A stretch of DNA of 64,000 nucleotides. Origin: Klebsormidium nitens. Its lineage: Eukaryota > Streptophyta > Klebsormidiophyceae > Klebsormidiales > Klebsormidiaceae. Position numbers and translations under genes: made by a program. Positions 12,241-22,365 of the stretch are shown here, piece after piece (position 1 is the first letter of the stretch; every line of letters starts with the position of its first letter). The stretch is from contig DF236957.1 of NCBI GenBank assembly GCA_000708835.1, forward strand, positions 248,001 to 312,000, given 5' to 3'. The notes under the pieces were generated by a model that saw nothing but the letters and a program-made list of their open reading frames with translations, did no database searches and was not told the origin of the DNA.

Positions 12241-15042
12241 GGGTGCCGGTGGAAGAGACCTGGAAGAGACACCTTTTCCCAGCTTGGTTAAAGCAAAGTC
12301 GATGATTTAGCCGATCTGCAGCTACGAAAGAAACGAGTTTGGTTCCTCAACTGAGACTAGGCTAGAAGAACGTCAGGCCGAGGCGCAGAGGCGCATCCGT
12401 TCACCTCTTTTGCTTCTTCCGGTGGGCATTAGAATCCGGGACGACGGAAGTGTCTGCAGACGTAGCATGTTACCCTGTACTTTTCTGTGGCTTCTGGAGT
12501 AGGCGCGCGACTGAGAAAGAAATGAGATTTTGAGAGGCATGCTCACCAGTAGATTGCATCTTGACGCCACTACGAAGCTCCATGACAATCAAAGATACAT
12601 TTGACGGCATCGGCTGAACTTTATTTTTTAGAGTTAAAGATAGGAGCCGTGTCTTCGTTGGAAGGTGTTCCTTCCGTTTGCAAGCTGCCTCGACGTTTCC
12701 CTCGCCGTCCGTTTGAATGCTTGGGATATCTGCTTCTGTACGGTCCGATAAGCCGACGGTGTAAATCGAGCAAAGGCAAGATGCCTGGAAGACCCGTCGG
12801 AGTGGGACCAGTGTCTTCGATGAAAGCTCGCACCAAATGAAACCTCGTTTGATCCATACATAAAATGCCTTTGACATTTAAGGATCAAGATGAGCATGCG
12901 ACTGGGCGGCTATAAAGAAGTCAAAAGGGTGGCTTTCTAGGCCAATTGTCAAGGTCAATCGGAAAACTATGCGCGAAGCTGACGAAACTTGCCAGGACTG
13001 GACATAAAATGCATGAAGCCGGTGTACATGTGCGACCGCAAAATCGATTCGAGCTGCTTCGAATGGTGGGCCCAGTTTCTTCTGACTAGCCCATAAACAT
13101 ACTCTCGCTGCTCTCGCGGCATCAGAGCCGCCAGCCAGCCACTTTTCTCCTTTGGCCGTCCTACGTGATAAGGCTTCTGTCTGAATGAGATTGATGACTT
13201 TACAGTCTTGGAAAAGGCCCTTGTTACATTTAACATTTAACTGGGCACTCAATGAATGCATATTGCAGAGCAGCAACAGATTTGGCAGGTCATGTGTGCG
13301 GACATTATTTGAACAACTTCTTCCCCATTTTTCGCCACTTTTTGCAACTTTCTTGAGGGTACGTGGGTTAGTCATACCAGGTTCGTGTCGGTCCTGCATG
13401 ATTCTGCTTCCACTTCTGTTCAAACGGTCTGTTTGTTGGTGCTTTTGGTGGGAACTGAAGGCCCGGACTCAGAGTAGCGGCGATGATGAGCAAGATAGAC
13501 GAGTTTTCTTCTGCTCAACTCCGGGGGCTTGTCACTTGGATGCCGCAAAGTGGCTGCGTGTCTTCTTCTGCGTGTCTTCTTCTTCTGGACTTCCAGGCTT
13601 TCCTGAGTTGCACCTTGCACAAGTTTTGCAAGTTATGTATGCAGGGGCCCTGCAGTAGTGTCAAATCGTAAGCTCGTTTTTTCTCAGCTTTTCTGTGACC
13701 TTTGCGAAGCAATCGAATACTGTTACCAAACAGAGAAGACTGGCCCAAGGTGATTGCGGCTTGCTTTACAGTGCGCAATAAATCACGATCTCACGGCTAG
13801 ACTTCGAACGGCCATCACTGATACCAGAACATAGGGCAGTGTTGTGCTCAACCGCATCTCAAGAAGGCTTCAAGATGCCGCAAATCCGAAGTGCCTTACG
13901 CACAGCTTCGTGAGATCGGTCGTTTGAATCGAAAATTGCGACTAGCTCTGAATACTCAGTCCTGTTTGCCTTTCCTCCTGCCCATTCCTCTCCTGCCCAT
14001 GTTGCCCCTTCTGCGCCTGTCTACTCTTGGTCGCTCTTACTCTTACTCCTCATTCACTTGATGTTAGGACGTCGGAACAGCATGTGGGCGATAAGTCGAA
14101 TGCAGATGAGCAAGGGTTCTCAAGCTGCAGAGCCCGCGCGGTAACTTCGTGGAAGCGCTGTACTGCATGCCATCCTGAACTTGCCAAGAAGGTGTGACCG
14201 ATGTGCTGCTCGTTTCCACTTGGTTCCCGCTTGGTCGGCATTCTCTCGACTCTCGTTGCTCGGTCCAACTTCAGCAAAACCTGTACGACGGAATATCTCT
14301 CTCAATTGCTTTGGCGACGGTGGGTTTCCAGCATATTGGGCCCTATCTGCCATCCCAGTACTGCCGCAGCTAGAAGCCCTCGGTGCCTATGTAAGGGAAG
14401 CATGCGAACTACTTTCGAGATCTAACTTGCATTCAATGATCTATTTTTTCACCAGTTGACGTCATCCAAGTTACCCTCCACGATAGTGAGCCTGCCTCTG
14501 CCAAATCCACGTCGGTAGACCGGCATAAGTCACACAGCGAGCAGCCGTTCTTTGATAGTCTCGTTCCGCCTCAATCGCGTATAAGGACCACAGCGGCAGC
14601 CCCCTGTCGGCAAGCTGGTGGTTCCGCCGGTGCGGAGAAGGTAGCGGCCGTGACAAATTAAGCACGAGCATCATCTTCAAGCTCAAGCTCGAGGTTTTTG
14701 AAGCCGCTCACAAAGGAGTGGCAGACTTGAAGCTTCCCGGCCAGACGTCCACTTACGTTTTTCAAGCATCATCGCCCAAGTGTACAGATTAGCAGTTCAC
14801 GTCATAAACCGGGAAATGAGCAAAAGAACGAGTGAACGAGACGTGTGAAACCTTCTCAGAGTCGCACGCTCCTTCTGAGAGTACTGAAAGGGGTGCGTGC
14901 GGTTTGGCGGCAATGATGTGAGGATCGTTCAGCAGCAGTCTTGATGTCACCAGACAGAATCCCGTCGGCCACACGATCTAGAGCCGCTCGAGTGTGTGTG
15001 GATCACCATAGATTTATGCTTTGTTTCGCCCTATGTTCTCAG
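12241..15042. other. No gene seen; core at 13.5 kb and family C tail at 14.6 kb
   Basis: A hairpin core sits at 13,475-13,517 (GGCGATGATGAGCA...TGCTCA). At 14,634-14,680 the string GGTAGCGGCCGTGAC matches the tail seen downstream of family C copies at 32.94 and 36.56 kb. Pyrimidine-rich stretches near 13.97-14.05 kb are simple sequence. No gene is supportable. Confidence 0.45.
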
Positions 15043-15277
15043 AGCTATTGCGAGCTTAAGCGAACTCGAAACTCACAACATGTCGCTCTCGAAAAGATCA
15101 ATTCTTGACGTCTACGTCCAAATTGAACTCATTGAGAGCGACAAGACAAAGTCGAGTGAGCGAAGCGAGCTATAAACCGCTTCTGAGAAGCGAAATGTTT
15201 CATTCCAAAGAAACAAGAACCAAAAGCGCCTTCCCTCCGCCAAAGAAGCCCTTCCAAATCAGCACGCTTTCAAACTC
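15043..15277 (+). repeat. 235-bp direct repeat, left copy
   Basis: Nearly identical (about seven mismatches in 235 bases) to 17,073-17,307, exactly 2,030 bases away. It contains a 9-bp perfect inverted repeat, GTCGCTCTC at 15,082 and GAGAGCGAC at 15,134. A second imperfect fold, CAATTCTTGACGT against ACGTCCAAATTG, lies inside it. A TATA-like CTATAAA sits at about 15,170 and GCTTCTGAGAAGC follows. It could be a terminal repeat of a small non-coding retroelement or a duplicated promoter fragment. It lacks the usual TG...CA ends. Confidence 0.8.
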
Positions 15278-16359
15278 TTCACGCCTCTCGCGAGCTCCCT
15301 TCTCCCATCTTCCCCCCATCCTTCCAGCCAGGGCTCCGCCCTTCCACACCTTCCTCCTCCTCCTCCTATCTATCCTCCAAACACAATGCCAGTTGGGACC
15401 AGCCATACAGGGTGGCGACTCCGGCGAGGCTCATGGGAGAGCCTGATTTTCGCACGAAGCTGTTTGCTGGATTCCGGCTCTGGTGGAACTAGACTGGCCG
15501 GGTTCCGAGTCTAAGGGCAGAGGTCTCGAAGTAAAATCTGCAAGGCCAGAACCTTTGCTGAACGGTGATGTTTCTGGGGATGTGTTTCTGACAGCGTAGC
15601 ATGCTCTGTGTAACCATCTTGTTCTTCGCTCTTTCTCCGTGCTCCTAGACGTTACTACTTTGGATCTTGTCTTCTCCTTGTTTGCGTCAATCACAAGGAA
15701 CTTATGTGTCAAGACTGGACTCGCTGATCATTCGGAGTCAAAAGCCTGTTCAATAACTACATGAATTTACTCTAAAGACTTTGAAGCTCTAATAATCATC
15801 CGCCATACATGCGTGCATGGCTTCACCCCTGTAAGGGTCACATAAGTGACATAATATCCCATCCACCTTAACAGGACCTAGCGCGGCTTATTGACTCCTT
15901 TCCGGCTACTCTATAAAGCCTGTTCAAACACTTTGACCGTGCTGTGCTCTAGGACTCCGGGATTTGACAACCCGGACTATAATTGCAGTGAACGTTGTTC
16001 ATCTCTCTTCCCTCTTTTTCATGCACCTTTTCTTTCGTGACCAGTGCTCCAGGTCTTGAGCCGGTCAAAACAGGACGGGCAAGACCTGTACCTGTTGTCG
16101 GGCACCCGAGGAAGGGGCCTGCAAGAAATGGCGTTCAAGCCGCGCATCTGAGGACAAGAGACAATATGTAGTCATCCTTGACATATTTTCTTCCTGCTCA
16201 AGCTTGGCGCTCTAGATGTAATCCCACAGTTTGCTTGTTTGACGCCTGCGATGTTCGAGTTGACGGTTTGAGTGGAGCCTGTTTGGTTGTATCAGTTGGT
16301 TTCGGAGACACTTTGCACTCGAATTTGGTGGTCGACTGGTTCGTATCGCACGTCATATC

Positions 16360-16620
16360 GTGGGCTGTGGCCCGTCTTCAAGTTGCAGCAACGTGAGTGG
16401 GCTGGGGCCCGTAGGCTTGCAGAATGTTGTGTAGGCTGTGGCCTGTCTTGCAAAAGTCTGTGTAGTGTGTAGGCTGTGGCCCGTCTTGCAACGTGCAATC
16501 TTGTTGGGCTGTGGCCCGTCTTGCAACCAGTTGGAGTGGGTTGTGACCCGTCTTGCTGCCAGTAGGAGTGGGCTGTGGCCCGTCTTGCATCTGTTTAGTG
16601 AGTTGTAGCCCGTCGTGCAC
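16360..16620 (+). repeat. Minisatellite with fold-back unit
   Basis: At least eight tandem units of roughly 30-36 bases share TGGGCTGTGGCCCGTCTTGCA. Each well-preserved unit contains GGGC-TGTG-GCCC, a perfect 4-bp stem. Unit starts lie near 16,360, 16,397, 16,431, 16,468, 16,503, 16,534, 16,567 and 16,598. Two weaker units may follow to about 16,740. It lies inside the 1.8 kb between the two 235-bp repeats. Confidence 0.85.
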
Positions 16621-16902
16621 GAGTTTGAACGTGGAGATACGGTTACAGGCGAACTTTGACAACCGTTGTGAGTTAGTCGTGGCGCGTTTGAGAGACCGTT
16701 GTATTTTACAGGTTGTCGTGTTGTGACCACGTTTTGAGGCCGCTTATGAATAACTTTGTGTCCGGTTTGTTCTCGTTTCAGCATTGACATCAGATTATCT
16801 CTAGATGCATCAAATCTAGGTTCCTGTTCTCGATGCTTTATTGATGAACGATTTTAGAATTTCTGTCGAAGTTGAGCTGCTAATTGATCGTTTGATGATT
16901 TG

Positions 16903-17049
16903 CCCGACGAAATGGAGGTTTTTTTGAGTGTTGGGTGAAGCTGCTTGCGACGATATGTTATGAGCAATGAATTAGTCGAAGATATGAGAAATGAAGATGT
17001 TGTGATTTCGTCGAAGAGCTGCACCCAACACCCAAACTTCTCCATTTCT
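16903..17049. repeat. Imperfect inverted repeat, about 42-bp arms
   Basis: Left arm 16,903-16,944 (GACGAAATGGAGG ... GTGTTGGGTGAAGCTGC) is the near reverse complement of right arm 17,008-17,049 (GAGCTGCACCCAACACCC ... CTCCATTTC). The loop is about 63 bases. It abuts the right 235-bp repeat. Confidence 0.75.
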
Positions 17050-17081
17050 TAAACATTTCGTTGAAATAGTAAAGCTATTGC
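16996..17081 (+). repeat. About 85-bp repeat flanking the right 235-bp copy, left member
   Basis: The segment with GATGTTGTGATT, CGAAGAGCTGCACCCAACAC and GTTGAAATAGTAAAGCTATT recurs at 17,363-17,442. The two members bracket the 235-bp repeat at 17,073. This suggests that the repeat inserted next to, or duplicated with, this segment. Confidence 0.75.
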
Positions 17082-17307
17082 GAGCTTAAGCGAACTCGAA
17101 ACTCACAACATGTCGCTCTCGAAAAGATCAATTCTTGACGTCTACGTCCAAATTGAACTCATTGAGAGCGACAAGACAAAGTCGAGTGAGCGAAGCGAGC
17201 TATAAAACGCTTCTGAGAAGCGAAATGTTTCATTCCAAAGAAACAAGGACCAAAAGCGCCTTCCCTCCGCCAAACAAGCCCTTCAAAATCAGTACGTTTT
17301 CAAACTC
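17073..17307 (+). repeat. 235-bp direct repeat, right copy
   Basis: Partner of 15,043-15,277. The TATA-like string here is CTATAAAACGC. High identity against the decayed surroundings makes this a recent event. After base 17,307 the two copies diverge abruptly. Confidence 0.8.
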
Positions 17308-17362
17308 GCCCTCCCCCCCCGCCCTCAGTATGCTAGCTCGATTCGCCTAACTCAAACATGAG

Positions 17363-17442
17363 CAATCCAGATGTTGTGATTCTGTCGAAGAGCTGCACCC
17401 AACACCCAAACTTCTCCATTTCGTTGAAATAGTAAAGCTATT
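17363..17442 (+). repeat. About 85-bp repeat flanking the right 235-bp copy, right member
   Basis: Copy of 16,996-17,081 lacking an internal 11-bp piece (TTAAACATTTC). Upstream of it ATGAGCAAT is also shared, so the duplicated unit may have been longer and then suffered a deletion. Confidence 0.75.
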
Positions 17443-17769
17443 CCGTTCGATGATCTCGGCTATGTCACATGACGATGTCGATTTGCACAATCTTAATACT
17501 AGGCTCGTGCATTTTTGGTAGATAAGTGGACTCAGCCAGAGTGCCTGCACAATTCTTCATTGACCGCTGCAAATTGAGGGACCAGGGCCTTGTGGGCACT
17601 GCTCAACTATATCTATGGAACATCCACCAGTCCCTAAATGTCGTGAGTGTTTTGTTAGCTTGAGTGCGGTGCAAGTCGGTACCTGGGGCGTACAAAAGCT
17701 CTCCTTTTCTCCCGTTCGAGACATTCATCGTTTTTCCGAGACAGTACAGGGACGGCGCGTTCTTGAAAG

Positions 17770-17809
17770 GGCTGTGATGTGCGAGAATTTGAGCAACACC
17801 TTGCTCAGC
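17770..17809 (+). repeat. Hairpin core copy
   Basis: GGGCTGTGATG is followed by TTGAGCAACACCTTGCTCAG, a 6-bp stem (GAGCAA/TTGCTC) with a short loop. No family A upstream blocks are recognisable here. Confidence 0.55.
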
Positions 17810-18049
17810 GTTCTTATTTCGGGTACCTTCTGAATGCCAACATAACAACAACCTAATGATCCGTTCAGAAGGGATTTGAAGTGCGTAAAACGGTCACTAG
17901 CTACCCTCATCGAGTCGATCGAGGCCGGCAACATTGCTGCAAAAAGTTCGAGCAACCCATTCCAATGGTTAAAAAATCGTCGAAAGTAGAGTCGAGCATG
18001 TATCTTCGATCTTCCTGGTGTGTGCTATTCTTGGTAACAACTGTCTTCT

Positions 18050-18155
18050 GCCATTTGTGTGCTTATCTTAAGATTACTCGTATTCTGGCCTTTGCGTGCT
18101 GATCTTTAGACCATGGATCTGTCTCCTGCCCTTTGCGTGCTTATCTTGCATGGTA
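18050..18155 (+). repeat. Three tandem units of about 38 bp
   Basis: TTTGTGTGCTTATCTT, TTTGCGTGCTGATCTT and TTTGCGTGCTTATCTT occur at about 18,056, 18,090 and 18,130. This is a short imperfect tandem array. Confidence 0.6.
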
Positions 18156-18988
18156 CCTGGCGTCGTACTGGTCCTTGGGGCCTGCGCCGGCTCACGAGTG
18201 TCTACTTATTGCGCGGCCATGATGAATTCCGTGTCCGGGCACGTTGCTCAGTTATGTGCAGAATTTCGCAAGCGGAGGCCGGTGTTGGATATCTTTCTAC
18301 GCCATGAAAATACAATGATTGAACGTCGGCAGATGCATTTCAAACAGTTGTGCTTGCGTCGATACCGCAGATTGACTTCGCGCACCGATCTGTACGAGCT
18401 TTCGGCGGCCACGATACAAGAGCCTGTATGAGCCTTTATTTTCCCATTTTGGTGCAACGAATCTGATGTCATATCCTGACTTGGTCCTTGGGTTCATGAG
18501 CCTTGGAGAGAAGGGCGAGAGATGCCGCTTTCTTTCCGGATCCTATGACATAGCCTCCGTGTTTCCTCGGTGGAGGAAGTAAGCGCCTCAATCATGCCGG
18601 TCAGTCTTTGCCTGGCTTTCTTCCTGGCTCGATCATGCGAAAAGCTTTACCGAATATTGATTGGTCGTGTCCACCTTATCAAAGAGGCCCGGATGAGATT
18701 AGTGATTCCACCGGGGACTGGGTCGTGTCCACGTGATACTCGGAATAGATCAAGAGTGTCCATGTTTAGAAGTAAGCTCGTGTTAAAATCCTTGGGCAGC
18801 TGACTCAGTTGTTGATTAATCCGTTGTAACGTCGGAACCAATTGCAGCGCCGCAATACCCATCTGCTATAGTCGAATTTAGCAATATCAGCACATCATTC
18901 GCGTAAAAAGTCTCATCTCAACTCCTGCTCACTGGAACTTTCGAATAACGTTGCTTGTCTACAAGGCCTACAAATCGGGACGACAAGC

Positions 18989-19092
18989 TAGCGGCAAGGA
19001 TGCAGAAGTTCGTTGGCATGAGCGAACCTGGAAACGCTCAGATACCATCATAGCGCGTTGCGCACTCATGCAGATGAGCCGCTTACAATCTA
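18989..19092 (+). repeat. Family C repeat, copy 1, without GC island
   Basis: AGCGGCAAGGATGC, then TTGGCATGAGCGAACC, GCTCA and GAGCCGCTTAC occur in the same order and spacing as in the copies at 21.5, 26.0, 32.0 and 35.5 kb. The CpG-rich island is missing here. Confidence 0.6.
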
Positions 19093-20123
19093 TGAGCAGA
19101 GGGTGCCAATAGACCTCTACTTCCAAAAAATCAAGCTTAGCAACAAGCTTAGCAACTTGTCAAAGTGAGACTCGTTTGTCTGAGCTTCCTGGAAGGTTGA
19201 ATCTGGTCATGTTGTTGCCGAAAGATCCTTTTCGAGCTTGCGTGGCACTTGTGGAACGGACTTCGCGCTAGCTGTGGCATCGCTGGCCCTGATCACCGCC
19301 GCTTGGTACAGTGCGGACGTGATTCCAGTCTCTAGAAACCCTGTCGAGCCCATGCCAACCTGACGGTGCCTTTCACTTGCCTTGTGTTTTTGCGATGCTC
19401 TCACATATGCCCGCTCTCGAAGTTGGATTTGCGGTCAGTATAGAACCGTCATCTGGGCACGTCGCTTAGAACCAGCCCAATGGTCACTTGTTTCAGACGC
19501 CGCTGTTCGAAAATCATTGAACCACAGAAGCCGCCAGTGTGCAAACAAGAGCGCTATAACTTACGCCTGAAGCGATGTACTGTTATTAAATTGAGTTCCC
19601 GCACTGATGAAAAAGAGCACCAGATTTATAGCATTGGGGCTCAAAGAGATTCCAAAAACGGCTGGTTTGTTTTGATACGATAAGAGGTTGGCTCTTCAAA
19701 GGAGCACCACAGTAATTTCAGACGGCCAAGTGACTTCGGTTAATTTCATCTGTTTCGTGTACTGGTTTACGCCACATGTTGAGCGGTCAGCCGTGAATGT
19801 TCCTCAAGTCATCAATTATATTTCCTGGGTTTGCGCAAGTTCGTTTTTCTGGCAGTACTGCTTCCCGTAGTGGGCTCGTGCTGGAAGGCAACAGACGTGC
19901 ATGCAAACCTAGGCAAGATGATAGAAGCTGACGTATTTGTGGAAATGCTCCTTAGGCTTCCCAGTCAAAGTCCCTCTTCCTTATTCGAACTTGTGTTACT
20001 TTTCTTGGCCCGCTTCAAGGGCCTCCACAGTAAACCCAAACCTTTAGCGCTCTTTCTCTGAGTCGGATTAGGCCGGGGCCGGACTAAGCGCGTCGTTGCA
20101 TTATTTTGACTTCCTAGATAATC
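19093..20123. other. No gene seen
   Basis: A short tandem AAGCTTAGCAAC lies near 19,134-19,160. Otherwise only chance frames occur. Confidence 0.4.
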
Positions 20124-20528
20124 GCCGCCGGGTTAGGATGCAATTACAGTCCTGAACGCAATTCTCACGGAGTTGGGTGATCTGGAAACGCCATCAGAAG
20201 CCCCTCGGTGTGCGATTTGGACAGCCGGGCAGCCCCCACTTAGTACTCATACACGTCAGAATGGGCGCACAAGTTATAGTACGGTACCTGAGCGCTCTCT
20301 TATGCTGTCAAATGGAAGGCCGCTTGTGTTTTTGCTGTCGCGACTCGCTGGGCTGCAATCTCGCCGATGGCAGCTATGATGATCTTTCATGATACTAGTA
20401 CTTGAGATTTGCTCAGTGTGAGGGCCTCGGTCCTTTGAAGCTGCACATGGTGTGGCCCTCGTCGCGCAAACGGTACTCTGATGGCACTTCGCACGTCGCG
20501 GACTATCACATGGACCTTCTCTGCGAAG
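20124..20528 (+). repeat. Family A repeat, copy 1
   Basis: Ordered blocks: GCCGCCGGGTTAGGATGCAA; CCATCAGAAGCCCCTC at about 20,191; GCAGCTATGATGATC at about 20,369 with a reduced stem; GCACTTCGCACG...GCGGACTATCACATGGA at about 20,482. The same order and spacing hold in five other copies. The copy is cut by a trinucleotide run at its right end. Confidence 0.65.
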
Positions 20529-20557
20529 AATAATAATAATAATAATAATAATAATAG
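20529..20557 (+). repeat. (TAA)n microsatellite
   Basis: About nine uninterrupted AAT/TAA units lie at the end of family A copy 1. Confidence 0.9.
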
Positions 20558-20891
20558 CGGAGCCGTTCTGCAATTCGTGTAGCTTCAGGCCACCACAGTG
20601 CGTACGATGTTACAACATGATGCTCGAGCCAGCTGACCCTGCAAGTTCCTACCTCTTGAGGAGATGCGTTTCGCGGGAGCTTCTACGATCAAGCACTAGT
20701 GACCGCTCCCAACTTCCGCAACAGCCATATAAATATAAGACCAGATGTGATCCCCACGTGCTCTGGACGTTGAGCAGGGCATCCGCCCGAAGCGTGGGGC
20801 GAGGCTAACAAATGGGACGACCACTGTCTATGCCAATGGTGGTTCGTAACGGAGCGCTTCAGACCCAACAATCTGTTTGCCCGTCCAGAAT

Positions 20892-20917
20892 CCACCCTGC
20901 CACCCTGCCACCCTGCC
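20892..20917 (+). repeat. Three CCACCCTG units
   Basis: A perfect short tandem repeat with no context suggesting function. Confidence 0.8.
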
Positions 20918-21505
20918 ACTGCATCTTGCTTGCATCAGTTTTCTATCATCGTTCTGATTTGCAAAATTGTATCTTCAACGCAGCTCCTTTTGCATCGTTG
21001 CTTACGAGTGCGCCTCAATGCACCTCGCTGCCAGCTAACTTATTCAGAAGTGACCGTGAGGAAAGGAGGAAGGAGGGAAGCTCAACTCAGCTGGTTTCCT
21101 GGGGAAGGCTTGATATATTGTTGTATAAGTCGGTAGGCTAGTGATAGCTGCTGATCGATAATTTGCTTGGTGTTAGTAGCAAAATGGGTAATGATAGCCT
21201 GCCAAATTCGACACAGCAAGGGTGTTCCACGGCCTTATGCTTCAAAAGAAAGAACAGTTGCGCATCCAAGCAACTTTTCAATGAGTTCAGGGTGAGTGCC
21301 GAAACAGCATGAGCTCAGATCTATGGTGGTGCTGAGGCTGCTCATGGTAAGAAGGCCGCTCTGAGGTCAAGCGTTGTCGAAAGCGCCCTTCTCGCTTTCT
21401 CGCTTTTAGGCACCATGAGTTGGAGTCAGTTGATGGATTGACAGATTACGCATAACTTCACAAGAAAAGCAATCAAATTCGCGTGCTGGGGGCCGCAGGT
21501 TTGCG

Positions 21506-21770
21506 GCAATGACGCGGAAGCCTGTCGAGGTCTTTGGCATGAGCGAACCCGTGCAGGAAAGCTCTATCGACAAGGAGCCGATGACTCGACTGAAAGACGA
21601 GAGGGCCGCGTTGAGCGCAGCTGGCGGCCGCGGACGCCAGTAGTACTCGCGGACCGCGCGCGCTGCCGCTGACCTTGCAGTAAACGTCCCGGCCCCGCGG
21701 GCCGCGCGCGCTGCAACGAGTTAAGGCGGCCGCCAGACAACGGCGGCTTGCCGGAAATTGCTGCAAACAC
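21506..21770 (+). repeat. Family C repeat with GC island, copy 2
   Basis: TGCGGCAATGACGCGGAAG, TTTGGCATGAGCGAACCCGT and AAGGAGCCGATGAC precede about 150 bases of CpG-rich sequence containing GGCGGCCGCGG, CCGCGGGCCGCGCGCGC and GGCGGCCGCC. The left half is shared with 26.0, 32.0 and 35.5 kb. The island start (CGTTGAGCGCAGC) is shared with 11.94 kb. Confidence 0.7.
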
Positions 21771-22127
21771 TTTTTAGGCCTTTGCGTTTTTTAGTCCCCT
21801 GTTGTCCGTTCGTTGGCCTGAAAAATGGAATCGGCCGCAGGCTGAGTGCGGCCCCGCCAGTGCAAGCCGCCTCGTGCCAAACAGTGGTTTCGAGTTAGTT
21901 CACAAAGGACTTTGCATTGGCCTCAATATACTGGGACAAGCTGGGAGACGCTTCCGGAAAAAGCCCTTATCTACGTGCTTTTCGTTAGCTCGGCTGATGT
22001 CATGGCCTTTATGCTTAATATTCATGCCGGTCAGATATTGCAGGCATTGTCAAACAAGTTCTGCTCTCAACTGGTGATGACGAAAGAGTCCTTGGGCGAG
22101 TAGCTCAAGATTCGTCCACTACGTGCC

Positions 22128-22365
22128 ACGGAACCGACGATACGAGACCCGATGTCTAATCGATTCAGCATACTTAGACATGGTTTCGATCAGTCAAAGC
22201 TGGCCCCTCTTCTGTTTCTTTACCGCCTTCTGCTATGTGGCGGCTTTAAAATGTCGCTTCTGGGCACCGTAACGACTATCACAAATTGCTGCCCAGAGAC
22301 GTCTTCGTGGAGCCTGATGCTGCTGATGACTTGGTCGATTGAAGTAAGGCACGAGTTGCCAGATC
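22128..22365 (+). repeat. Family B repeat, copy 1
   Basis: CCACGGAACCGACG, ACGAGACCCG and CCTTCTGCTATGTGGCGGC are followed by TTTAAAATGTCGCTTCTGGGCAC with the same spacing as copies at 24.5, 27.0 and 33.8 kb. Confidence 0.6.

Noticed and set aside
15043-17307. Complete LTR retrotransposon
   Set aside because: The direct repeats lack TG...CA ends. No primer-binding site, polypurine tract or gag/pol frame is visible, and the interior is largely minisatellite.
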